Positions 44,666-54,747 of a stretch of 59,033 nucleotides of DNA are shown piece by piece. Within the stretch, counting starts at the first letter, position 1, and each line of letters starts with the position of its first letter. Under the pieces are notes generated by a model. It worked only from the letters and a program-made list of their open reading frames with translations. It was not told where the DNA came from and ran no database searches. The stretch is from UBA9662 sp002729415 (GTDB lineage: Bacteria > Poribacteria > WGA-4E > UBA9662), in contig PBXZ01000096.1 of assembly GCA_002729415.1 (NCBI GenBank), positions 1-59,033 of the forward strand. The letters run 5' to 3'. Both the position numbers and the translations under genes were made by a program.

Positions 44666-44782
44666 CGGGGGTTATAAGAGTGCCACCGCCTTCCCGAGAC
44701 AAAAGCGAAACTTTGTGAGAATACGGATCAGAGGCCATCATTCCACTTGCCAAAGGCGACTCCCGGCGAGCGTAATCATTCC

Positions 44783-46267
44783 ATGATTCGTCGCCTGCCC
44801 GCCCTCGTATTAGGCTTCTCACTGCTCCTCCGCGGACTCCTCGCCGCCCTTGCCGCCCCCGAGAGCCCGAATGTGGTGTTCTTTCTCATAGACGATTTGG
44901 GTTATATGGATATTGGGGCCTACAATCCGGACTCCTTCTACGAGACCCCCAATTGCGACCGCATTGCCGCCGCGGGATGCCGCTTCACCAACGGTTACGC
45001 CGCCAATCCAGTCTGTTCGCCCACCCGGTATTCCATCATGACGGGCCGTCATCCTTCCCGCCCGGACGCCACCAATTTCTTCTCCGGTCGTCGCGGGGGT
45101 CGCTTCAGGCCGGCACCCCTCCACGACCGTATGGATCTTGAAGAAGACACGCTTGCGGAGGCCTTCAGGGAGGCGGGCTACGCCACCTGCTTCGCCGGGA
45201 AGTGGCATCTCGGACCGACCCCGGAATTCTGGCCCACCAAACAGGGTTTTGATGTCAACCTCGGTGGTCATCGCGGGGGGATGCCGCGCAGTTTCTTCTC
45301 GCCCTACCACAATCCCCGCCTCCCGGACGGCCCCAGGGGCGAACACCTCCCGGAACGACTTGCCGGGGACTCCGTCAAGTTCATCGCAACAAACAAGGAC
45401 CACCCCTTCCTGCTCTACCTCTCCTTCTATTCCGTGCACACGCCCCTTCAGGGCAAACCTGACCTGGTGGCCAGGTACCGGAAGAAGGCCGCCAGGCTTC
45501 CGGCTCCCGGGAAACAACCCGAGTTCGGTCCCGAGGAACAGGTCTGGCAACCCGGGGGCACAAAGGCCCCACCCCGCAAGGTGCGCATCCGTCAACGCCA
45601 CGCTGTTTATGCCGCCATGATGGAATCCATGGACACTGCAGTCGGCCGGGTCCTGGATGCCCTCGACCAGCACAAGCTCACNGGGAATACCATCGTGATC
45701 TTCATGTCCGACAATGGCGGACTCTCCACCTCGGAGGGCAGCCCTACCTCCAACCTGCCCCTGCGGGGTGGCAAGGGCTGGCTCTATGAAGGNGGCATCC
45801 GCGAACCGTACATGATCGCNGCTCCCGGNCTCACCAGNCCCGGTTCCGTCTGCCACCACCCGGTCATCTCCACCGACTTCTANCCCACCCTNCTTGAACT
45901 TGCCGGACTCCCCGCCAGNCCCNGACAGCATCTCGANGGCCNGTCTCTCGTTTCCCTCCTGAAGGATCCGNANACCNCCCTCCCCCGCAANTCGCTCCAC
46001 TGGCACTACCCGCACTACTCAAACCAGGGGGGCTTTCCCGGCGGAGCCATTCGCCAGGGTGACTACAANCTCATCGAACGCCTNGAGGACGGCCGCGTCC
46101 ACCTCTACAACCTGAAGNAGGATATCGGTGAGAAGACNGANCTTGCCGNAAAGGANCCGGAACGCATCAAATCCATGCGANGNGACCTTCACGCCTGGTA
46201 CNGGAAAGTTGATGCCAAGTTCCTCCGNCCNAAGCAACCGGGTGGNCCGATGCCCTGGAAGCCCTGA
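44783..46267 (+). CDS. Sulfatase (formylglycine type)
   Basis: The ATG at 44783 gives 494 residues with a signal peptide ending near LAALAAPES; the frame extends 12 codons upstream from a TTG without support. Type I sulfatase features are PNVVFFLIDDLGYMDIGAY with the metal aspartates, VCSPTRYSIMTGR with Cys78 as the formylglycine precursor, GKWHLG, and the late SDNGGLSTSEG and LRGGKGWLYE blocks. It hydrolyses sulfate esters, probably on glycans, in the periplasm. It needs a formylglycine-generating enzyme, not seen here. N bases begin at 45682 inside this gene and continue downstream. Confidence 0.92.
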   Translation: MIRRLPALVLGFSLLLRGLLAALAAPESPNVVFFLIDDLGYMDIGAYNPDSFYETPNCDRIAAAGCRFTNGYAANPVCSPTRYSIMTGRHPSRPDATNFFSGRRGGRFRPAPLHDRMDLEEDTLAEAFREAGYATCFAGKWHLGPTPEFWPTKQGFDVNLGGHRGGMPRSFFSPYHNPRLPDGPRGEHLPERLAGDSVKFIATNKDHPFLLYLSFYSVHTPLQGKPDLVARYRKKAARLPAPGKQPEFGPEEQVWQPGGTKAPPRKVRIRQRHAVYAAMMESMDTAVGRVLDALDQHKLXGNTIVIFMSDNGGLSTSEGSPTSNLPLRGGKGWLYEXGIREPYMIXAPXLTXPGSVCHHPVISTDFXPTXLELAGLPAXPXQHLXGXSLVSLLKDPXTXLPRXSLHWHYPHYSNQGGFPGGAIRQGDYXLIERXEDGRVHLYNLKXDIGEKXXLAXKXPERIKSMRXDLHAWYXKVDAKFLXXKQPGXPMPWKP

Positions 46268-46333
46268 GANCGNCANCTGGAGACTGGAGACCGCANGCCG
46301 ANGCCCGGGGCCCTNGNAACCCTGGAACCCCCG

Positions 46334-46636
46334 CTATCCCAGATCCATCACCAGCACCTTGTCCCACCAGTTCNTGAAGGTCTCCACGAACTCCCTGTGG
46401 TGNGGGTCNTCNCCCTGGTAGNCGTTATGATCCTCGAGGGTCGCNAACTTGAAGGAGAGNCCGTAATCCCACGAGTGATCAGTCACCGGNCGTTCCNCGG
46501 TCGNGGCCGGACTCCCCCAGCGNCCGCTCTCCAGNGGGGCCGANTCCGTGAGNCTGNTCATCCCGGCCTCGAACTCCGCCANGTCGNCGTCGTTCTTCCG
46601 TTCCTCCTTCAGCCAAAAGTAGACNTGGTGTTCCAT
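46334..46636 (-). CDS. Dabb (stress-responsive A/B barrel) family protein
   Basis: A 100-residue cytoplasmic protein. The ferredoxin-like Dabb pattern is clear despite N bases: an opening strand EH-VYFWLK, a helix (FEAGM), a GSPA turn, then DHSWDY-LSFK, HN-YQ and HREFVETF-NWWDKVLVMDLG. Family members form dimeric beta-barrels. Reported roles vary widely, and the function here cannot be told. It lies downstream of the GNAT gene on the same strand, 46 bases away, and is convergent with the sulfatase gene. Confidence 0.8.
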   Translation of the reverse strand: MEHXVYFWLKEERKNDXDXAEFEAGMXXLTXSAXLESXRWGSPAXTXEXPVTDHSWDYXLSFKXATLEDHNXYQXXDXHHREFVETFXNWWDKVLVMDLG

Positions 46637-46682
46637 GNCTGGAGAGGTAGTCGGAAGGNCCCCGGNCCGGAAGCCAAAAAAG

Positions 46683-47124
46683 TCANCNCANNGNCTTCAC
46701 CATNTTCCAGTGCGGGATGGTCACNTCCATAAACTCNTCNCCCNCCTTCCTGAAGCCCAGCCTCTCGTANAANCCCACCGCGGCATCNCGNGCATTGAGC
46801 TCGATCCGATCCACTTCNTCCNTGATCAGGATCTTCTCCACTCCTCCCAGTAANCTGCGCCCNANNCCCGCTCCCCTGCTGTTCCGGNTCCACCNCCATC
46901 TGGCGNAGTTTGACTGCCCCGTTNCCCAGTGNCCGGATGANCACGCAGGCGACGANNCCGTTGTCCNCTTTCATCGCAAAGTGCCGCTCCCGGGACTCCC
47001 ANNCTTCCTCTTCCGCCGTCCACTCCAACCCCAGCGGATCCCGNAGGATCCGCTTCCGCAAANCCAGCNTTTCCCCGTANGTCTCCGACCCNAATNCAGN
47101 TTCCTCTACNAGCACCGCCCGAAC
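46683..47124 (-). CDS. GNAT acetyltransferase, frame broken near 46862
   Basis: Two reading frames together give one GNAT domain. The upstream part reads LRKRI-RDPLGLEW, RERHFAMK and NGAVK-RQM-V-PEQQGSG, the start of the acetyl-CoA pyrophosphate loop. After a one-base shift near 46862 the other frame continues GR-LLGGVEKILI, VDRIELNA-DAAVGFYERLGF and IPHW-MVK, then stops at 46683. This is a complete GNAT core of about 140 residues. The shift lies in a dense N patch, so a consensus error is more likely than a real pseudogene. No ATG is visible at the expected start, so the right boundary is approximate. Confidence 0.7.
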
Positions 47125-47209
47125 TCCAAATCTGCAATCTGNNTACTGTCCGCTNCCCACGNNCTCCCGCCAGCCCACCGNCNGGNNCCGGAAGANCTGN
47201 NAGCTGCNN

Positions 47210-47962
47210 CTATCTNTTCGCCTTCNGCTGGATCTTCTCTGANTCCTNCGCTCCAATTTCGCGGACGAAGACGTTCCGCCACCGGATCTCGCCCCCGTGC
47301 GTCTGCAGCTGGATNGGACCCTTTTCGGGAAGCGCTCCCTTTTTGTNGAAATAGTTCTGCANCCTGGCGTGATCGACCACCAACTTGCCGTTGAGATAAA
47401 TNGTCACNATGTCTCCGGCCATGATGANGCGGAAGCTGTTCCACTGCCCNAAGGGCTTGTCGGCAAGAACGAGNGGATCCTTCCCGGNCCAGTTCTTGGG
47501 ATTGTTCCAGAGTCCNCCCGATCCCTTGTCGGCACCGATCTTCCACTTTCCNCCCTCCTNGGTGTAATCCCAGATCTGCACCTGGGGGATACCCCGCAGA
47601 TAGATCCCACTGTCAGCCTTGGCCACCGTCTTGTATTCNAGCAACAACTCGAAGTCCCCGTAGTTCTTCTCCGTGCTCAGGTAGAGCCCGTGACCGTCAT
47701 TNACCAGTTCATCACCTTCCACNCTCCANTGCTTCCTGATGTCCACCAGGCTCTTGGCCTTNTTNNCGGCCAGCTTTTCCGGNCTGAGAGCCATCCANTT
47801 GGCCGGGTCTTCGGTTCCAATNCCCCACCACCCGGTCAGATCCTTNCCNTTGAAGAGNGCNGCAAACCCCTTGGGCGGTTCNACCTCCGCACCCGCCGGA
47901 GNNNNCACGGGAAGGAGAAANGCCACAAGGGCNAGACAAGTTGAGAGCGAGGTCAGTTTCAT
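47210..47962 (-). CDS. DUF1080 (3-keto-disaccharide hydrolase-like) protein
   Basis: A 250-residue exported protein of the DUF1080 family, a concanavalin-like beta-sandwich. It has a signal region (MKLTSLSTC then ALV and FLLPV) and the family pattern GF--LF--KDLTGWW near residue 35. Further landmarks are STEKNYGDFELL, ADSGIYLRG, KGS-GLWNNPKNW and GEIRWRNVFVREIG. Some relatives hydrolyse 3-keto-glycosides produced by Gfo/Idh/MocA-type oxidoreductases, which fits the glycan-degrading neighbourhood. Many codons carry N, but the frame is intact. It is divergent from the second sulfatase gene. Confidence 0.87.
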   Translation of the reverse strand: MKLTSLSTCXALVXFLLPVXXPAGAEXEPPKGFXXLFXXKDLTGWWXIGTEDPAXWMALXPEKLAXXKAKSLVDIRKXWXVEGDELXNDGHGLYLSTEKNYGDFELLXEYKTVAKADSGIYLRGIPQVQIWDYTXEXGKWKIGADKGSXGLWNNPKNWXGKDXLVLADKPXGQWNSFRXIMAGDXVXIYLNGKLVVDHARXQNYFXKKGALPEKGXIQLQTHGGEIRWRNVFVREIGAXXSEKIQXKAXR

Positions 47963-48054
47963 GAATTTACAGATTNGAAATCTGCNCCACTGTATTAGNC
48001 CCCCGGCAAGTGGCTATTGCAAAATCTCCCTTCTCTCCCAGTATTCCTNNCCCC

Positions 48055-49842
48055 ATGCGCTTCTTCATCCTTTCTCTCTTNCTGGGCTNTGGATTCTGGG
48101 CTCCATGTTCTGCNGCCGGACGGCCCAACGTCGTCCTCGTCATCACCGATGACCAGGGTTACGGCGATCTCGGCTGCAACGGGCACCCCTGGGCCCGAAC
48201 CCCCCACATCGACAAGCTCCACTCCGAGGCCGTGGCNCTCGACGATTACCACGTCGCCCCCACCTGCTCACCCACCCGCTGNGGNCTGCTTACCGGCCAT
48301 TGGACCAACCGCACCGGCGTGTGGCACACCGTNAATGGCAGATCCATGCTGCGCGANAACGAGNTCACCCTCGGACANCTCCTCAAGGANAACGGNTANG
48401 CCACCGGCATGTTCGGGAAATGGCACCTCGGGGACAACTTNCCCTACCGGCCCGAGGACCGTGGCTTCACCGAAGTCTANCGTCACGGNGGAGGAGGAGT
48501 GGGACAGACCCCCGANCTCTGGGACAACAANTACTTCGACGGGCGNTACTGGCACAATGGCANGATCGTCCCCGCCAGGGGATTCTGCTCTGATGTCTTC
48601 TTCGANTTCGGAATCCGGTTCATCCGGGACTGNGCCAGGGAANAGAAACCCTTCTTCGCCTACATCTGCACCAACGCCCCTCATGGNCCGCTCCACTGTC
48701 CNCAGAAGTACATGGACATGTATCCCGGCCGCAGCAAGGCCGAGCAGGCNTACTACGGNATGATCACCAATATCGACGACAACGTGGGACGNACCCGCAA
48801 GGTNCTCGCCGAGCTGGGNGTCGCCGACAACACCATCTTCATCTTCACNACTGACAACGGCACCACGGTGGGACGCAACGTCTTCAACGCCGGAATGCGT
48901 GGCTCCAAGGGCAGCGAATACGACGGAGGACACCGCGTTCCCTTCCTTCTCCACTGGCCCGCGGGNAAGCTGACNGGNAAGCGCTCCGTCAAGACCCTCA
49001 CNTCCTTTGTGGATATCGTNCCCACCCTTCTCGATCTCTGCAACGCGAAGAAGACNCCTGCCGGTCTCAAGTTTGACGGGGTGTCCATCAGNANCCTCCT
49101 CTNCCAGGGCGACCACGACGGCTGGCCCGACCGCTTCCTCATCACCGANTCTCAGCGNGTGCGCGATCCCATCAAGTGGCGCAAGTCCGCCGTCATGTCC
49201 GAANAGTGGCGCCTCATCAACGGGAAGGANCTCTACCAGATCGACNAGGACTCCNGCCAGAAGCTCGACGTNGCNTCGAAGTATCCCGAACAGGTGACCA
49301 GGATGCGCGCCTTCTACGAAAAGTGGTGGACTGAACTCGAACCCACCTTCTCCCAGACCACCGAGATCTANCTCGGNCACANGGATCANCCCCGGGTCTC
49401 ACTCACCTCTCACGACTGGATCCAGGAACAGAATCCACCGTGGAACCAGGGTCACATCCGCCGCGGATCCGGAGCTAAAGACGGCAAGCACCCGGGCCAC
49501 TGGGCGGTCAAGGTNGTAAAGAAGGGTAAATATTCCTTCGAACTACGNCGCTGGCCGGCGGAAGCGAACAAGCCCATCAATGCCGGACTGCCGGCCCTNC
49601 CCGATGTCCCCGGCTCCAGCAAGGCCTTCAGCGCCATTCCNGGAAAAGCCTTCGCCTTCANGACCGCTACCCTGCGCATCAACGGCAAGGACATCATCTC
49701 GGCNCCGCTGGAGGGAGAGGAAACGAGCATCAANCTCACCGCCGATCTCACNGTGGGCTCTCATCGCCTTGCCCCGGTCTTCNAGACTGCCGCTGGCAGN
49801 GAGCTNGGCGCNTACTACCTGATCGTAGAGCCTTCTCCCTGA
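48055..49842 (+). CDS. Arylsulfatase-like formylglycine sulfatase
   Basis: The ATG at 48055 gives 595 residues with a signal peptide (MRFFILSL ... APCS-AGRPN). Motifs: NVVLVITDDQGYGDLG (metal aspartates), TCSPTR with Cys71 as formylglycine precursor, GKWHLGD, and a TDNGTT-GRNVFNAGMRG-K block. A C-terminal beta domain of about 130 residues (HPGHWAVK, KYSFELRRWP, LRINGKDIIS) is common in PVC arylsulfatases. It probably removes sulfate from algal or host glycans. Of the 27 N bases I placed in codons within the first 700 bases, 23 are at third positions. No Shine-Dalgarno is visible. Confidence 0.92.
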   Translation: MRFFILSLXLGXGFWAPCSXAGRPNVVLVITDDQGYGDLGCNGHPWARTPHIDKLHSEAVXLDDYHVAPTCSPTRXXLLTGHWTNRTGVWHTXNGRSMLRXNEXTLGXLLKXNXXATGMFGKWHLGDNXPYRPEDRGFTEVXRHXGGGVGQTPXLWDNXYFDGXYWHNGXIVPARGFCSDVFFXFGIRFIRDXAREXKPFFAYICTNAPHXPLHCXQKYMDMYPGRSKAEQXYYXMITNIDDNVGXTRKXLAELXVADNTIFIFXTDNGTTVGRNVFNAGMRGSKGSEYDGGHRVPFLLHWPAXKLXXKRSVKTLXSFVDIXPTLLDLCNAKKXPAGLKFDGVSIXXLLXQGDHDGWPDRFLITXSQXVRDPIKWRKSAVMSEXWRLINGKXLYQIDXDSXQKLDXXSKYPEQVTRMRAFYEKWWTELEPTFSQTTEIXLXHXDXPRVSLTSHDWIQEQNPPWNQGHIRRGSGAKDGKHPGHWAVKXVKKGKYSFELXRWPAEANKPINAGLPAXPDVPGSSKAFSAIXGKAFAFXTATLRINGKDIISXPLEGEETSIXLTADLXVGSHRLAPVFXTAAGXEXGXYYLIVEPSP

Positions 49843-50031
49843 GCAGCAATGACTTAGNGAGAAAGCTTCNCGCCCGNGNCTCCATGTGAAACAGTTGAAC
49901 GAAATGAANGCCCCCGTAGCTTCGTATCCANATGCCGCCTGCGGGATTCTCCTCTTCAGATGACCGCCTGCCTGCGAACGGGAAGACCCGGATCCCGAAC
50001 GGAAACCAACAANCCCGNACCCTCCCGCACA

Positions 50032-51540
50032 ATGAAACACAAAACGATCCTTCCCGCTCCATCTCTCGCCGTGGGCATGNCCGCAACACTCNCGCTTGCC
50101 CTGNGCAGCTCACTCGCCGCCCTGGCCGCCCCTGACGGCAAGTATCAGCCACTGCTNGACGCCCTCAACNAGAAGAAGCAGCATGCTCTCGTTGAGGCGG
50201 AGGAGGCGCAACTNCTCATCGCCGGCTACCAGGAGTTCCTGGCAGATCCGGAACTTNATACCGAAGAGGGTCCCGAACTCCGCAAGAGCCTCATCAAGGA
50301 NCGGGCCCGCTACAAGCAGCGNCGCGCCCAGGCNGGGAGCATNCAGGTGGCCTTGCAGGNACTTCAGCGGNTGCCCAATGACGAACATGTGACTCTTTCC
50401 TCATTACAGGGAGCCTACGCTGATCTNAATCAGCTCGCNGCCAGGGGCAAGGCGGCCTGGGATGAGGTNCTCGGCAACCGCGAAAGGTTCGTNANGNACC
50501 TGGAACGANAACATGAGNAGCACNTGCGCAATGCCCAGAATGCTCTGAACGAACTCAANGTGGAAGAACAGGCNGCACAGCTNCTCCTCAATTCCATCGA
50601 TCCCAANCNGGGNGGCTCCTCCGACNCGGAGTTCTTCGTTGCCCTCAAACTTCCNGCCATCAAGTCNGCGGTAGAACGCGGATTCCGGATCNCCNCCAAN
50701 CCCANGGANCCCAGGCGNCAGGCGCAGACGACTCTCATCGCCCTCATCGCCTACTCGCAGTATTTCTGGGANCACTACAGCGGAGCACGTTCGCTCCTGA
50801 CGGAAGAGGAACTTCCCTCCGACCGTCNGCGCAACATATTCGGCGTCCCTGATGGCAAGGTGCTCACCAGCGACATGGTCACCCACAACAACAGTCACTT
50901 CTACTACCTCGCTCCGAAGGCCCGNGAGAGCTTCAACGCCANGCTGAAAATGATCTGGGGCNANGAGGCGGTGNCCGTCACCACCTGGNACCAGAAGTAC
51001 GACGAGCAATTCGGCCGGGCCTGCANGGGTCTCGCCACCGTGAGCGACGANCACCTCGTACCCAACCAGCAGGTCTTTGCTCTCCTGGAGAAGATCGAAC
51101 TTCTCCTCAACGAACTCGANCTCGTNCACAAATCCATCAAGCACCTTGANTCCAGCTACCAGNNGCAACTGNNAAAGGCCAAGCAGTTCGGNGATGAAGC
51201 ACGGCTCTCTTCCGCNCACTACAACGCTGAAATCTGGAGTCGNGAGTCGAANCAACTGCTGCGTGGATTCGAAAAGAGCACGNCNCTCCTCTCCCAACAG
51301 CTCAAGGCTTCCTCGGAGAGCNNCTGGATTCCGNACGCCCGCGGCATCTCAGNGAGTGCCCTGATCNTCNCCAAGGCCCAGAAACGCTTCTATGCGGTGC
51401 GCAAGGTGAAAAGCGAACTCAAGAAATTGCTGGCNCCCCGGGATCCCCTCCCGNCNTCCACCGANCCNGAGCGGGNCACANCTCCCGCTCCTCTTCCCGA
51501 GCTCCCGGGAAACGATCCTGCCCCCNTGCCGCCNCTTTAG
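50032..51540 (+). CDS. Exported helical protein, unknown
   Basis: The ATG at 50032 gives a 502-residue protein with a signal peptide ending near ALAAPDGKY. The body is long and mostly helical with heptad-like runs: KKQHALVEAEEA, ELRKSLIK-RARYKQ, NAQNALNEL, and LLEKIELLLNEL followed by HKSIKHL. One non-helical stretch (LTSDMVTHNNSHFYYLAPKA) might be a functional site. The C-terminus is proline-rich. I do not recognise a family. It may be a periplasmic structural or adaptor protein. It stands convergent to the dehydrogenase gene. Many N bases. Confidence 0.7.
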   Translation: MKHKTILPAPSLAVGMXATLXLALXSSLAALAAPDGKYQPLXDALNXKKQHALVEAEEAQXLIAGYQEFLADPELXTEEGPELRKSLIKXRARYKQXRAQXGSXQVALQXLQRXPNDEHVTLSSLQGAYADXNQLXARGKAAWDEXLGNRERFXXXLERXHEXHXRNAQNALNELXVEEQXAQXLLNSIDPXXXGSSDXEFFVALKLXAIKXAVERGFRIXXXPXXPRXQAQTTLIALIAYSQYFWXHYSGARSLLTEEELPSDRXRNIFGVPDGKVLTSDMVTHNNSHFYYLAPKAXESFNAXLKMIWGXEAVXVTTWXQKYDEQFGRACXGLATVSDXHLVPNQQVFALLEKIELLLNELXLXHKSIKHLXSSYQXQLXKAKQFXDEARLSSXHYNAEIWSXESXQLLRGFEKSTXLLSQQLKASSESXWIPXARGISXSALIXXKAQKRFYAVRKVKSELKKLLXPRDPLPXSTXXERXTXPAPLPELPGNDPAPXPXL

Positions 51541-51616
51541 GTCCCAGCTGACCNGCAGGGAAAGAACCTCCCNTCCCTGCTCCCGGCAGGCCGCGANANG
51601 GGANCTGCCCGANCAA

Positions 51617-54530
51617 CTAGGANCTGATAAAGGAGANCAGGTCCGCCAGGTCCTGCTGGGAAAGACCNGCCTCCAGCCCCTCCGGCATGAGAGAGAGGTT
51701 GACGCTCTTGAGGCTCTTGATGTCACTGCGCAGGATCGCCTTGGTGGTCCCGTCGNGAACCTTGAAGGTGATGCTGACCGCGTTCTCGGAAGCGAGGAGN
51801 CCGAANAGAAACTCCCCGCTCTTCANTTCGCAGTTGTAGGCGTGGAACCCCGGCTGGATGTCANGATTAGGGTTGAGGATACNGNCCAGGAGTTTCTCGG
51901 GAGGGTGCTCCCTNACGGANCTGAGATCGGGNCCNACCTCCCGNCCCTCCTTCCCGTGCCGGTGACAGGCCAGACACAANCTGCGATAAACCACCCGTCC
52001 CTTNNCCNCATCACCTTCCAGGNTCAACGCCGNTCNAAAATNCTCCACCACCTTCTCCCGNACAGGTGAAGACNCGNTCTTCAGCAGATCGGAAGCCATC
52101 GTTCGAATTCCTTNATNGGGATGCTGNCGGAGCCGCAGGCGCCGGGTCGCATCAAGGTCGGCCAGCCTCACCNTCCCGCCTTTCAGGGAAGCGAGCAGAG
52201 NCTCCGTCCACGCNACCTGTGAAAAGAGCTCATCCACCGCCCAGCCNCGNCCGGNGGGTGAGAGTTGTNCCCACTTCTCCAGGAGAATTGCCGGCACTTC
52301 CTNAGCTCCCGTTCCACCCAGGACCGCNAGCACGNCTTTCAATTCACCAGGAGGGGTGGCCGGGGAAATGCGCCTCCNGAGAAACTCCATGGCAACCTCA
52401 CGGGACCCNGGATGCCNGGCGAGCANGGCAGCNGCCGCCAGACGATCCTCCATCCCCCCGGTCNCACCCGCAATCAGCGANCTTGCCCGCTCCAACAGGT
52501 CCACGTGCACGCGATTGAATTCCNCGAGTGCGGCATCCTTGTNCTCCACAAGTTCCTTTAGTTGNNCTTGCCGGNTCCTCAGCAACCGATCGAGTTCCAC
52601 GCAGAGAAACACNGTCTCGGCCTNCAAGGTGAGACGCGCCCTCTCAAAGACGGGAATCAGGAANCGGATGACTTNCTCCGANTTGCCCGCACGCAGGAGN
52701 ACCTCNATGAGTGGCCGGNCCACCGCGCTCAAGGCCGGATCCCGGGACTCGCTCAGGGCGGCACACAGGTGATCGAGATGCGGCAGGGCNGAACTTAACG
52801 CCGCAATGGTGGCGAANGGCTCCTNGTGNTCCCGCAGNAGCANCCNCGCGAGGGCNNTTCCACAGTCNGCGGAGGGGGGNAANNCNCCAATCGAGAAGGC
52901 CAATTGCATCCGCACTCCGGGATCCCNGTCGTCAACCAGCTGCAAGGCCGCCGCCACCACCGGGGGACTGGCGTGACCTTCCGCCAAGCGCAGGGCGTTN
53001 TCCCGGANCCCGGCNTGNNGACCGTCCAGNCCCTTGATCAGCTCGTCCTCCCCAAGCGCCCCCATCCCGTCCAGCACTCCCAGCGCATGTGGAATTGTCT
53101 CCGCCAGGTCCGCCTCGTCCAGCCAANGCACGCACCAGTGGGAGCACNGCCNTGTCGTTTCTCCACAAAAGNTCCTGCTGANCCTTGTCGCGAACCCAGC
53201 CGTTGGGAGAACGCAGCCCNGCNACGAGATCCGNNGNATCNAGTCCGGCCAGNCGCGGAATATCACGCGGGGCATGCCCGATCCGCCGCACCCGGTAGAT
53301 CCGACCCCGGTCCTCTCCGTGNCGATAGAACGGCAGGAGCTCCTCCTTCCCTTTCTGGGGAAGCCACTGCGGATGCTCGATTATGTAGCGGTAGATGTCG
53401 GCCACCCAGAGNCNNCCGTCNGGTCCNGTCCGCACCATCACCGGNCGGCACCAGCGATCGCTGCTCGCAAAGAAGTCAGGNTCCTTCTCCTTTCCTGCCC
53501 GCCGTGCCTTGAAGGTGACTCCTGANCGTTCCANGGCAAGCCGCTGGACCACGTTATGAAACGGCTCGCAGGAAAACCCATTGATCGTGCCTTNCTCGAA
53601 AAGGAAATGGTCACGGTAAATCATCCCGCTGCAGGCCGANGTATAGTGGCCCGACTGCTCGAAGCTGTGATAGCGCTTCTGCAACTTACTNGCCGGNTAG
53701 ACCGGCGGGTTGAGTGGACCAGGCAACTGCACCCGACCGTCCGGCGCAGCGAGGTGCGGATTGCGCCGCAGGTAATGGTCCGGCAGNACGTAGTGCCANA
53801 GCGGCCGGGAGTTCTGCGTNCCGAACCAGCGNCCCCAGTCGTCCCGGTTCCGCCCGAANTGCGACGGACCACTCTGNGGNTCCACCACCCCGGTGTCCGG
53901 ATNNAAGCGNAAATCGCGACTCCCCACCTTGANNTCGCTCTTGTTGCGNGTGGAACGGACCACGGTGGATGACGCGTGCTTGCCATGGTGCCCGCCCGCC
54001 GCCACNTAAACCCAGTTGTCCAGGCCCCAGCGCAGTCCATTCGCCCGGAGNTGCTGATTGCCCTCTGAAAGCCCGGTGAGGAGCACTTCCCGCTCGTCCG
54101 AAACGCCATCTCCGTCCCTGTCCCGCAGGAAGATCACATCCGGAGCAGANGTCACGATGACCCCGTTACGCCAGGTGAGAATTCCATTGGGAAAATTGAG
54201 CCCGTCGGCAAAGAGAGTGGAATGGTCATAGCGACCGTCCAGATCACGATCCTCNAGGAGCCGGANGCGACCACCNGCCTGCCCCTTTCCNTCCAANCCC
54301 AGCGGATAATCCGCCATCTCCACCACGAACAGGCGCCCNNTGGTGTCCCAGTCGAAAGCTACCGGATCCTTCACATGCGGCTCNGCTGCCATCAACTCCA
54401 CCACGAAACCGTCCGGAACNTGGATGCTCCTGAGNCCCTCCGCCAGTCCCAGTGGGNGCGNGTCCGGNCCGGCCAGGGCNGGNCCGGCCAGGAAAAAGGC
54501 GACNAGNAAAGGGTGACGGATCATCGCCAA
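51617..54530 (-). CDS. PVC-type membrane-bound dehydrogenase with HEAT repeats and cytochrome c, frame broken near 53127
   Basis: Two overlapping frames (52932-54530 and 51617-53275) form one gene of about 970 codons. The first has a signal peptide and a glucose/sorbosone-dehydrogenase-like propeller: LRSI-VPDGFVVELMA, EPHVKDPVAFDWD, GRLFVVEMADYPL, GLNFPNGIL and WGLDNWV. The second gives HEAT-like repeats and a C-terminal cytochrome c with CLACHRHGKE, then LLASENAVSITFKV and SLKSVNLSLMPEGLE. The frame changes around the N at 53127, where VLPLVRALAG in one frame continues as WLDEADLAETIPHALG in the other. The family is frequent in PVC bacteria and probably oxidises sugars in the periplasm. A consensus error is the likeliest cause of the break. 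Confidence 0.85.
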
Positions 54531-54747
54531 AAGCTAACCAATCNCACCNNCTGCCNCAAGCATGCTGACAGGNCNCCCGCTCCAACCNGATTNTGTTCNA
54601 CCAGGAAGCCAGACCNCATGTTTATCACATCCGGATACCCTGAAATCATCCAANCNNCCGACCANTCAGTTCACGCGGGAACCCAGAATCTTCTCCGNCC
54701 NCAAGAAATTGCTTCACCCTTCAACGCGAGCAGAGATCCTCTCAGCC

